Assembly (NCBI RefSeq): GCF_018336935.1
Contig: NZ_CP068771.1
Coordinates: 744,001 to 808,000, forward strand
Direction of reading: 5' to 3'
Length of the DNA stretch: 64,000 nucleotides
Source of the DNA: Serratia plymuthica
GTDB lineage: Bacteria; Pseudomonadota; Gammaproteobacteria; Enterobacterales; Enterobacteriaceae
Both the position numbers and the translations under genes were made by a program. This document shows, in pieces, positions 55,973 through 63,201 of this stretch; position 1 is the first letter of the stretch, and every line of letters begins with the position of its first letter. The notes beneath the pieces were generated by a model. The model did no database searches. It saw only the letters and a program-made list of their open reading frames with translations, and was not told the origin of the DNA.

Positions 55973-56914
55973 ATGCGTTTCAAGCCATTGATTACCGCTT
56001 TGTTGGTTACCGCCGCGCTCGGCAGCGCCTCTGTGGTTCAGGCGAAAGAATTGAAATCGATTGGGGTGACGGTGGGCGATCTGGCCAACCCGTTCTTTGT
56101 GCAGATCACCAAGGGCGCGGAGCTGAAAGCGCGTGAGCTGGCCGGTGACAAGGTGAATGTGACGCTGGTGTCGAGCGGTTACGATCTTGGCCAGCAGGTG
56201 GCGCAGATCGACAACTTTATCGCCGCCAAGGTCGATATGATCATCCTCAACGCCGCCGATTCCAAAGGCATCGGCCCGGCGGTCAAACGCGCCAAGGACG
56301 CCGGCATCGTGGTGGTGGCGGTAGACGTGGCGGCCGAAGGCGCCGACGCCACCATCACTTCGGATAACACCCAGGCGGGTGCGATGGCCTGTAAATACAT
56401 CAGCGATCGCCTGAAAGAGAAAGGCAACGTGGTGATCATCAACGGGCCGCCGGTTTCTGCGGTGCAAAACCGGGTGGAAGGCTGCATGACCGAGCTGAAG
56501 AAACACCCGGATATCAAGCTGCTGTCCTATAACCAGAATGCCAAGGGCAGCCGCGAGGGCGGTCTGGAGATCATGACCTCGTTGCTGGCGGCCAATCCGA
56601 AGATCGACGGCGTATTCGCGATTAACGATCCGACGGCGATCGGCGCCGATCTGGCGGCCAAACAGGCGCAGCGCAGCGAGTTCTTTATCGTCGGCGTAGA
56701 CGGTTCGCCGGACGGTGAAGAGGCGCTCAAGCGCGGCAATTCGCTGTTTGTGGCGACGCCGGCGCAGGATCCGCAGGTGATGGCGGCCAAGGCAGTCGAG
56801 ATCGGTTACGACATTCTGCAGGGCAAACCCGCGCCAACCGGCCCGGTGCTGATCCCGGTGACCATGATCGATAAAAATAATATCGGCAGCTACAAAGGCT
56901 GGACGGTGAAATAA
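55973..56914 (+). CDS. Sugar ABC transporter substrate-binding protein, RbsB-like
   Basis: 313 residues: signal peptide ending in VQAKE, then a periplasmic-binding fold with GVTVGDLANPFFVQITKGAE, VDMIILNAADSKGI, AVDVAAEGADATITSDN and GVFAINDPTAIGADLAA. The sugar is not identifiable from sequence; neighbours suggest a pentose such as D-lyxose or a related ketose. It may also present ligand to the adjacent kinase (see findings). GAGG lies upstream. Confidence 0.92.
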   Translation: MRFKPLITALLVTAALGSASVVQAKELKSIGVTVGDLANPFFVQITKGAELKARELAGDKVNVTLVSSGYDLGQQVAQIDNFIAAKVDMIILNAADSKGIGPAVKRAKDAGIVVVAVDVAAEGADATITSDNTQAGAMACKYISDRLKEKGNVVIINGPPVSAVQNRVEGCMTELKKHPDIKLLSYNQNAKGSREGGLEIMTSLLAANPKIDGVFAINDPTAIGADLAAKQAQRSEFFIVGVDGSPDGEEALKRGNSLFVATPAQDPQVMAAKAVEIGYDILQGKPAPTGPVLIPVTMIDKNNIGSYKGWTVK

Positions 56915-56926
56915 CCTTCTGCCGAC

Positions 56927-56950
56927 AGGGGCCGGCTCAGTCCGGCCCCT
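56927..56950 (+). terminator. Intra-operon hairpin after binding-protein gene
   Basis: AGGGGCCGG (56927-56935) pairs with CCGGCCCCT (56942-56950). There is no T run. Such hairpins often protect the binding-protein part of the mRNA and lower expression downstream. Confidence 0.55.
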
Positions 56951-56975
56951 ATTCATAACCACGCCCGGAGGTGCC

Positions 56976-57662
56976 ATGAACCGTTCCGCCGTGAACCGGA
57001 TCCTGCAGCAAACCCAGCACTTTTTTGCCCGCTTCGACGTCCATCTGCCGCCTTTCGCCCATTTCAGCCCGTCGGTCTGGCGGCAGCGCGATCGTCAGTC
57101 GTGGCAGGAGGTCTTCGATCTGAAACTCGGTTGGGATGTCACCGCGTTCGGCGGCGATGACTTTGCGCGCACAGGCCTGACATTGTTCACGCTGCGCAAC
57201 GGTTCGCCCGGCGGCCAGCCCTATGCCAAATGTTATGCGGAGAAGATCATGCACTGCCGCGAAGCGCAGGTGACGCCAATGCATTTCCACTGGCGCAAAC
57301 GCGAGGACATCATCAACCGCGGCGGCGGCAATCTGATCGTTGAACTGCACAACGCCGATGCCGATGAACGGCTGGCTGAGGGGGCGGTGACCGTTACCCT
57401 GGATGGTTGCCGGCAGACCCATGCGGCCGGTTCACGTCTGCGGTTGGCGCCGGGAGAAAGTATCTGCCTGACGCCGGGCATTTATCACAGCTTTTGGGGT
57501 GAGGAGGGCTTTGGTGACGTGCTGGTGGGCGAAGTCTCGACGGTCAACGATGACGACAACGACAACCGTTTCCTGACGCCGCTCAGCCGCTTCGGTCAAA
57601 TAACGGAAGACCAGCCGCCGCAGTGGCTGCTGTGCAACGAATATTCGCGTTTTATCGATTAA
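56976..57662 (+). CDS. D-lyxose/D-mannose isomerase family protein
   Basis: A 228-residue cupin-type sugar isomerase. Metal ligands: H103 and H105 in TPMHFHWRKRE, E110, and H171 in TPGIYHSFWG. The D-lyxose isomerase family (EC 5.3.1.15; a Serratia proteamaculans member has been studied) converts D-lyxose to D-xylulose and D-mannose to D-fructose. GGAGG lies upstream. Within the operon it would supply the ketose for the kinase. Confidence 0.88.
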   Translation: MNRSAVNRILQQTQHFFARFDVHLPPFAHFSPSVWRQRDRQSWQEVFDLKLGWDVTAFGGDDFARTGLTLFTLRNGSPGGQPYAKCYAEKIMHCREAQVTPMHFHWRKREDIINRGGGNLIVELHNADADERLAEGAVTVTLDGCRQTHAAGSRLRLAPGESICLTPGIYHSFWGEEGFGDVLVGEVSTVNDDDNDNRFLTPLSRFGQITEDQPPQWLLCNEYSRFID

Positions 57663-57674
57663 AGGAGAACGGTT

Positions 57675-58535
57675 ATGGCACTGATTTCACTGGCGCAGGG
57701 GTTGGCGCACGCTCGTCAGCACGGCTACGCGCTAGGCGCGTTCAACGTGCTCGACAGCCACTTCCTGCGTGCGCTGTTTGCCGCAGCGGAAGCGGCGCGA
57801 TCGCCGTTTATTATCAACATTGCCGAAGTGCATTTTAAGTACGTCTCGCTGGAGTCGCTGGTGGCGGCGATTAAAAGCGAAGCGGCGCAGCACGCGATTC
57901 CGGTGGTGTTGAATCTGGATCACGGTTTGCATTTCGAGGCGGTGGTGCAGGCGCTGCGCCTGGGGTTCAGTTCGGTGATGTTCGACGGTTCCGGCCTGAG
58001 TTATGAAGAGAACGTACGCCAGACGCAGGAAGTGGTGCGCATGTGCCACGCGGCCGGGGTTTCGGTCGAGGCCGAGCTGGGCGCGGTCGGCGGCGACGAA
58101 GGCGGGGCGCTGTACGGCGAGGCCGACAGCAATAAATTCACCGATCCCCAGCGGGCGCGCGAGTTTGTCGGGTTGACCGGCATCGATGCGCTGGCGGTGG
58201 CGATTGGCAATGCGCACGGTAAATACAAGGGCGAGCCGAAGCTCGATTTCGACCGGCTGGCGGCGATCCAGCAGCAGGCCGGCATTCCGTTGGTATTGCA
58301 CGGCGGTTCCGGTATCAGCGATGCCGACTTCAAGCGGGCGATTGGCCTGGGTATTCACAAGATCAATTTCTACACCGGCATGTCTCAGGCGGCGCTGGGC
58401 GCGATTGAGCAGCGGATGACGCAGCGCCACGCAATTTACGATGAGTTCGCCGAGGTGCTGTTGGCGGTGGAGCAGTCGATTAGCGAAGTGGTGCAGCAAC
58501 AGATGCATATTTTCGGCAGTGCCGGGCGGCTGTAA
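57675..58535 (+). CDS. Class II (zinc) ketose-phosphate aldolase
   Basis: 286 residues, FBP/tagatose-BP aldolase family of the GatY/KbaY type: GAFNVLDS, NLDHG with D82 and Zn ligand H83, VEAELGAVGGDEGG with E134, IGNAHGKYKG with H181, LHGGSGIS with H209, and INFYTGMSQAAL. It cleaves a ketose phosphate to dihydroxyacetone phosphate plus an aldehyde. AAAGGAG lies upstream. The kinase gene overlaps its stop by one base. Confidence 0.88.
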   Translation: MALISLAQGLAHARQHGYALGAFNVLDSHFLRALFAAAEAARSPFIINIAEVHFKYVSLESLVAAIKSEAAQHAIPVVLNLDHGLHFEAVVQALRLGFSSVMFDGSGLSYEENVRQTQEVVRMCHAAGVSVEAELGAVGGDEGGALYGEADSNKFTDPQRAREFVGLTGIDALAVAIGNAHGKYKGEPKLDFDRLAAIQQQAGIPLVLHGGSGISDADFKRAIGLGIHKINFYTGMSQAALGAIEQRMTQRHAIYDEFAEVLLAVEQSISEVVQQQMHIFGSAGRL

Positions 58536-59548
58536 TGACCCGGCGCGGCATTGTCTCGGCCGGCAATATGCTGGTGGATCACGTCCATCAAATCGCTCAC
58601 TGGCCGCAGCCGGGTTGGCTGGTGGAGATTGAACGCAGCCAGCGCTGCACCGGCGGCGCGCCGCTTAACGTACTGCTGACGCTGGCGCGGATGGAAACCG
58701 GGCTGCCGCTGGCGGCCGTCGGGCTGATCGGCTGCGACGCGGACGGCGACTACATCATGCAGATGCTGGCGCAGCACCGGGTTGACGGCCGCTGGGTGCG
58801 GCGCAGCGAAGGGGCGATGACCTCCATGACGCAGGTGATGACCGAACCGGGTGGGCAGCGAACCTTCTTCCATGCGCCGGGGGCCAATCGGTTGCTGGAT
58901 CTGGATGCTTTCGACGGGCTGCACAGCGAACACAAAATTTTCCATCTCGGTTATCTGCTGTTGCTCGACAGCCTGGATCGCCCGGATGAGGCGTTCGGCA
59001 CCCGCAGCGCGCGGCTGCTGGCGCAGATGCAGCAGCGCGGTTACCGGACGTCGCTGGATCTGGTATCGCGACAGGGCGATCCGCGCTACCGGCCGCTGGT
59101 TTTGCCGGCGCTGCGCTGGCTGGATTATCTGGTGATCAACGAGCTGGAGGCCGGCGAGTTTACCGGGCTGGCGCTGCGATCTGCCCAGGGCGCTTTGCAG
59201 CAGCATTTGATGGCGCAGGCCGCGCAGCAGCTGTTGCAGGCCGGCGTACGGCGAAGGGTGGTGATCCACTGCCCCGAAGGGGCGTACGGGCTGGAAAACG
59301 GCGGTGACGCGCGCTGGCAGCCCTCATGGCGCCTGAGCGAAGGCGAGATTGTCGGCAGCGTCGGCGCCGGAGATGCGTTTTGCGCCGGGGTGTTGTACGC
59401 CAGCCATGAAGACTGGCCTTTGGAGGAGACTTTGCAACTGGCGCACGCCTGCGCACGTTTCAATCTGCTGTGCGCCAACGCGATCGACGGCGCACGACCG
59501 TTACCGGAACTGCAGGCGTATATCAGGCGGCAGCCACCGGCTGGCTGA
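58535..59548 (+). CDS. PfkB-family carbohydrate kinase
   Basis: 337 residues with ribokinase-fold marks: N-terminal GNMLVDHV, GGAPLNVLLTLARM, the sugar-site NELEAGEFTG and the catalytic anion hole GSVGAGDAFCAGVL. The ATG shares a base with the aldolase stop, so translation is coupled. It likely phosphorylates the ketose made by the isomerase before or for the aldolase step. Its last 26 bp overlap the convergent response-regulator gene. Confidence 0.88.
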   Translation: MTRRGIVSAGNMLVDHVHQIAHWPQPGWLVEIERSQRCTGGAPLNVLLTLARMETGLPLAAVGLIGCDADGDYIMQMLAQHRVDGRWVRRSEGAMTSMTQVMTEPGGQRTFFHAPGANRLLDLDAFDGLHSEHKIFHLGYLLLLDSLDRPDEAFGTRSARLLAQMQQRGYRTSLDLVSRQGDPRYRPLVLPALRWLDYLVINELEAGEFTGLALRSAQGALQQHLMAQAAQQLLQAGVRRRVVIHCPEGAYGLENGGDARWQPSWRLSEGEIVGSVGAGDAFCAGVLYASHEDWPLEETLQLAHACARFNLLCANAIDGARPLPELQAYIRRQPPAG

Positions 59549-60263
59549 CGTCGGCAGCGAAGACATAACCCAGCCCGCGGATGGTGCGGATCAGTTCGGG
59601 TTGATGCGGATTGATCTCGATCTTGCGCCTTAGCCGCATGATCAGCACGTCGATGGTGCGATCGAAGACCTCCAGCGTTTCGCTGTGGGTCAACTCCAGC
59701 AGGCGATCGCGGGTCAGCACTTTGCGTGCGTGCTGTACCAGCGCCAGCAGCAGGCCATATTCGCCCTGGGTCAGATCGACAGGTTGCCGTTGTGGATTGT
59801 GCAAGGTGCAGCGGGTGGCGTCCAGACACCAGCCGTTGAATTGCCAGCCTTCGGGCTTGCTCTGGCCGGCGGCAACCGGCTCCAGCGCCAGAGCGCCGGT
59901 ACGCCGCAGCACCGCTTTGGCGCGGGCCACGACTACGCGCGGGTTGAAGGGTTTGGCGATGTAATCGTCGGCGCCCATTTCCAGGCCGACCACCACGTCA
60001 GACTCGGAACCGAGGCCGGTCAGCATCACTACCGGCAGATCCGGGCGCAGGCGGTGGATCTGTTGCAGCACCAGCAGGCCGTTGGTATCCGGCAGGATCA
60101 GATCGAGCAGCACCAGCGCAATGTCCGGCTGCTGGTTGAGTAAGGCCAGCGCTTCGCTGCCCCGGTGGCAGGCATGAACGGTAAATACGTGTTCATTGAG
60201 CACGTCGCAGAGCACGTCACAGATAGCGGGGTCGTCATCGACGATCAGTACGGCAGGTTTCAT
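59523..60263 (-). CDS. OmpR/PhoB-type response regulator
   Basis: 246 residues: a receiver with acidic pocket VDDDPAI and phospho-Asp in LLDLILPDTNG (about D54), Thr in MLTGLGS, Lys in AKPFNPR; then a winged helix DNA-binding domain with VLTRDRLLELTH and TIDVLIMRLRRKIE. It lies at the far end of the sugar operon from the hybrid kinase and on the same strand. This suggests the pair control the operon between them. GGAGAG precedes the start. Confidence 0.92.
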   Translation of the reverse strand: MKPAVLIVDDDPAICDVLCDVLNEHVFTVHACHRGSEALALLNQQPDIALVLLDLILPDTNGLLVLQQIHRLRPDLPVVMLTGLGSESDVVVGLEMGADDYIAKPFNPRVVVARAKAVLRRTGALALEPVAAGQSKPEGWQFNGWCLDATRCTLHNPQRQPVDLTQGEYGLLLALVQHARKVLTRDRLLELTHSETLEVFDRTIDVLIMRLRRKIEINPHQPELIRTIRGLGYVFAADVSQPVAAA

Positions 60264-60455
60264 CGCTGCTCTCCGGATTTATTATGTGGAACCCTTTAAA
60301 AACAGTGTACCTGATGGCTAATTAATAAGCGGCAGCCGGTATGGGGTCTGATGCGGAAATTGCCGCCGCCGTCACATTCGGCGGCAAGGGGATGATCCCG
60401 CATGCCGGTTACAGTAGTCTGTAGCAATGTTGTTGTGCATTGAGGAGAAAAAATC

Positions 60456-61364
60456 GTGCGCATTGGTATCGATCTGGGTGGCACCAAAATTGAAGTGATC
60501 GCGCTGGCCAACGATGGGCATGAGCTGTTCCGCCATCGTATCGCGACGCCGCGTCATGACTATCAACAAACGCTGGATGCAATCACCGGCCTGGTGAAGC
60601 TGGCGGAGGAAAATACCGGGCAGCAGGGCTCTGTCGGCGTCGGTATTCCCGGTACGCTGTCGCCCTATACCGGGCTGGTGAAAAATGCCAACTCGGTCTG
60701 GCTCAACGGCCAACCCATGGATAAAGATCTGTCGGCGATGTTGGCGCGCGAAGTGCGCATCGCCAACGACGCCAACTGTTTGGCGGTGTCGGAAGCCACC
60801 GATGGCGCGGCGGCCGGTCAGAAAACCGTGTTTGCGGTGATTATCGGCACTGGCTGCGGCGCAGGCGTGGCGATTAACGGGCAGGCGCACTCCGGCGGTA
60901 ACGGCATTTCCGGCGAATGGGGGCATAACCCTTTGCCCTGGATGGATGACGACGAACTGCGTTTTCGCACCGAGGTGCCTTGTTACTGCGGCAAACAAGG
61001 CTGCATCGAGACCTTTATCTCCGGCACCGGTTTCGCAACCGACTATGCGCGTCTGAGTGGCAACCCGCTAAAAGGCCATGAGATCATGACGCTGGCGGCG
61101 CAAGGTGATGCCCTGGCGGAGCGAGCCATCAGCCGCTATGAACTGCGGCTGGCGAAATCGCTGGCGCATGTGATCAATATATTCGATCCGGACGTGGTAG
61201 TGCTGGGCGGCGGCATGAGCAATGTGGACCGCTTGTATCAGCACGTGCCGCAATTGGTGAAATCCTGGGTATTCGGCGGCGAATGCGAAACGCCAATACG
61301 CAAAGCGATCCACGGCGATTCCAGCGGCGTACGCGGCGCGGCCTGGCTGTGGCCGCAGAGGTAA
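60456..61364 (+). CDS. mak: Fructokinase Mak
   Basis: 302 residues, the E. coli Mak length, ROK family: [17 protein letters not shown] phosphate site, [12 protein letters not shown], the catalytic [12 protein letters not shown], and the zinc site [15 protein letters not shown]. It phosphorylates fructose and some other hexoses. The start is GTG with GAGGAG upstream. It would be next to rdgC but for the sugar island, and could feed on fructose that the lyxose/mannose isomerase yields. Confidence 0.95.
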   Translation: MRIGIDLGGTKIEVIALANDGHELFRHRIATPRHDYQQTLDAITGLVKLAEENTGQQGSVGVGIPGTLSPYTGLVKNANSVWLNGQPMDKDLSAMLAREVRIANDANCLAVSEATDGAAAGQKTVFAVIIGTGCGAGVAINGQAHSGGNGISGEWGHNPLPWMDDDELRFRTEVPCYCGKQGCIETFISGTGFATDYARLSGNPLKGHEIMTLAAQGDALAERAISRYELRLAKSLAHVINIFDPDVVVLGGGMSNVDRLYQHVPQLVKSWVFGGECETPIRKAIHGDSSGVRGAAWLWPQR

Positions 61365-61409
61365 CCCTTGCAAAAAAGCGCGAGCCTGTTCGCGCTTTAA
61401 TCAATTCGC

Positions 61410-61455
61410 TGTACAAAAACTGGACGCCCCTCTATGCTTTAGCTAACTTAGCTAA
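61410..61455 (+). promoter_or_regulatory. Promoter and tandem palindromic operator of the TA pair
   Basis: TGTACA (61410) and TATGCT (61433), 17 bp apart, resemble -35 and -10 boxes. TTAGCTAA, a perfect palindrome, then occurs twice (61439-61446 and 61448-61455), one base apart, right before the ribosome site. This suits autorepression by Phd dimers. Confidence 0.7.
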
Positions 61456-61465
61456 GGAGACGCTC

Positions 61466-61699
61466 ATGCCTATTCAGGCCAATATGCACGAAGCAAAATC
61501 TAACCTGAGCCAGTTGGCGGATAAAGCCGCAGAGGGAGAGACCGTGATCATAGCGAAAGCAGGGAAGCCGTACGTTCAGTTGACGGCGATTAAAGGTGAA
61601 GCGCGCAAGCCCGGTGCGGCCAAAGGTAAATTCACCGTACCGGAGGATATTAATGCCGGCGATGCGGACATCAGCGCATTGTTTGAGGGAGAAAAATGA
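61466..61699 (+). CDS. Phd/YefM-family antitoxin
   Basis: 77 residues. MHEAKSNLSQLADKAAEGETVIIAKAGKPYVQL is the Phd DNA-binding fold; the C-terminal tail (EDINAGDADISALFEGE) would bind the toxin. The start at 61466 has AAGGAG; the long upstream frame is rejected. It overlaps the PIN gene by four bases, ATGA. Confidence 0.9.
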   Translation: MPIQANMHEAKSNLSQLADKAAEGETVIIAKAGKPYVQLTAIKGEARKPGAAKGKFTVPEDINAGDADISALFEGEK

Positions 61700-62082
61700 G
61701 GCGACTGTTGCTGGATACCCACGCGCTGCTGTGGTGGCTGGTGGACAACGCCAGCCTGGGGCCGCTGACCCGCAATCTGATCGCCGATCCCGGTAACCTG
61801 GTTTACGTCAGCGCGGCGAGCGTATGGGAAATCTCGATCAAGCAGGCGTTGGGCAAGCTGCCGGTGCCGGAGGACATTTTTGATATCATTGAGGCGGAGG
61901 ATTTTCTGTCGTTGCCGATAGTCGCTTTTCATAGCCAGCAGGCCGGGCAGTTACCGCAACACCATGGCGATCCTTTCGATCGCATGCTGATCGCCCAGTC
62001 GCAGGCCGAAGGTCTGACGCTGATCACCGCCGACGGCGTTTTCCCGCAGTATGGCATTCGGGTGTTCGACGCCCGGCGCTGA
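61696..62082 (+). CDS. PIN-domain toxin (VapC-like)
   Basis: 128 residues with the four acidic PIN positions: D7 in LLLDTHALLWWL, E45 in SVWEISIKQALGK, and two Asp in GDPFDRMLIAQS, with a further Asp in ITADGVF. PIN toxins are Mg-dependent RNases that cut tRNA or rRNA; the target is not known. Translation is coupled to the Phd-type antitoxin. Confidence 0.9.
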   Translation: MRRLLLDTHALLWWLVDNASLGPLTRNLIADPGNLVYVSAASVWEISIKQALGKLPVPEDIFDIIEAEDFLSLPIVAFHSQQAGQLPQHHGDPFDRMLIAQSQAEGLTLITADGVFPQYGIRVFDARR

Positions 62083-62084
62083 TC

Positions 62085-62927
62085 CTATTTCACCTCGCTT
62101 TCGCTGCGCACCCGCTCGATATGAATGGTCAAAAACATCATCTCTTCGCTGGTCAGCTGGTGTTGGTAATATTTTTCGATATGCTGATTGATCTTGCCGG
62201 CACAGGCGAATGACTCGCGGTATTTCTCTTTCACTACCTGGTAGAGCGAATCATCGTCGCTGTCGACGTAGTTTTTCCCCAGCAGGCGCTGGGCGAAGAA
62301 TTTCAGGTGAGTGACAAAACGGTGGTAACTCAGCGCTTCTTCGTTGTAATCAAAGCGGAAATGGTATTTGACGATATTAAGGATCTCCTGCATCACCCGG
62401 GTGATGTGCAGGGTGTTATGCATCTCGTCGTTCAACTGGGCGTTGACCAGATGCAGGGCGATGAAACCGGCCTCGTCCTCCGGTAAGGCGGTGCCCAGCC
62501 GCTGGGCGATAAGATCCAGCGCTTCCAGCCCGACGGCAAACTCGCCCGGATAGAGCTTTTTGATTTCCCACAGCAGCACGTTCTTGATGTCCAGCCCCTG
62601 GGTGTGGCGTTGCAGCGCAAAGTGGATATGGTCGGTCAGCGTGATATAGACGATGTTGTGCAACTTGCCCGGCAGGCGCTGGCGGGCAAGGGTGATGATT
62701 TTGTCTGCGGTGGTCACGCAGGCCAGCGGGATCTCCGCCAGCAGCTCTTTGTAGCGTTCGCCCATCTCACCGCCATTCGGAGTGAAGATCTTCTCGATCA
62801 GACTCTCATCCAGCAGATCGCCGACCTTCTTTTTAAAACCGATGCCGCGACCCATCACCACCGTTTCTTCCTGACGGTCGTCCAAGGTAATCACCGCGTT
62901 ATTATTAAGTATTTTTGCGATTTTCAT
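62085..62927 (-). CDS. BglG/LicT-family transcription antiterminator
   Basis: 280 residues: N-terminal CAT RNA-binding domain (MKIAKILNNNAVITLDD, GRGIGF), PRD1 (about 65-170; HIHFALQR, EIKKLYPGEF, DEAGFIALHLVNAQ) and PRD2 (about 172-275; YHRFVTHLKFFAQRL, TSEEMMFLTIHIERV). PTS proteins phosphorylate the PRD histidines to set activity. The start at 62927 follows AGGGAAC. No PTS or glucosidase gene is next to it in the window, so its targets beyond its own leader are open. Confidence 0.92.
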   Translation of the reverse strand: MKIAKILNNNAVITLDDRQEETVVMGRGIGFKKKVGDLLDESLIEKIFTPNGGEMGERYKELLAEIPLACVTTADKIITLARQRLPGKLHNIVYITLTDHIHFALQRHTQGLDIKNVLLWEIKKLYPGEFAVGLEALDLIAQRLGTALPEDEAGFIALHLVNAQLNDEMHNTLHITRVMQEILNIVKYHFRFDYNEEALSYHRFVTHLKFFAQRLLGKNYVDSDDDSLYQVVKEKYRESFACAGKINQHIEKYYQHQLTSEEMMFLTIHIERVRSESEVK

Positions 62928-62961
62928 GGTTGTTCCCTGCTGTTTCAGCGCGCTGAAAACG

Positions 62962-63023
62962 AAAAAACCTGACGCACGGGAGCGATCCCATGCGTCAGGT
63001 TTTGCCTGTATTCGAATATTTCT
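62962..63023 (-). promoter_or_regulatory. RAT antiterminator site and overlapping terminator in bglG-like leader
   Basis: On the minus strand ACAGGCAAAACCTGA (within 62995-63023) is the 3' part of a ribonucleic antiterminator (RAT). It overlaps a terminator stem (62966-62976 with 62991-63001, inner GGG/CCC pairs) followed by six T. Binding of the BglG-like protein would prevent the terminator and allow its own expression. Confidence 0.85.
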
Positions 63024-63201
63024 CTTCCCCTGAACCGGCCGGGGGCTGCATGCCGCACCTGCATGAGTCCGAGTCATCGGGCAAGGCTACAGCTTGAAAT
63101 TCTTAGGTATACAGTAGCAATCCTGTTATCAGCAGCATCATAACCCTTGTCAGCGGCGCCTCAACGCTTTTTGCCGGGGAGTGCCACCGCGGTCACACTT
63201 C

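Noticed and set aside
54938..56977. A 679-codon open frame antisense to the sugar permease and binding-protein genes
   Set aside because: Composition is that of a shadow frame in high-GC coding DNA (Arg/His/Gln-rich, no domain), and the sense genes are certain.
60360..60387. Hairpin TTGCCGCCG/CGGCGGCAA between the response regulator and mak
   Set aside because: No T run and not close after a stop codon on either strand; could be chance in GC-rich DNA.
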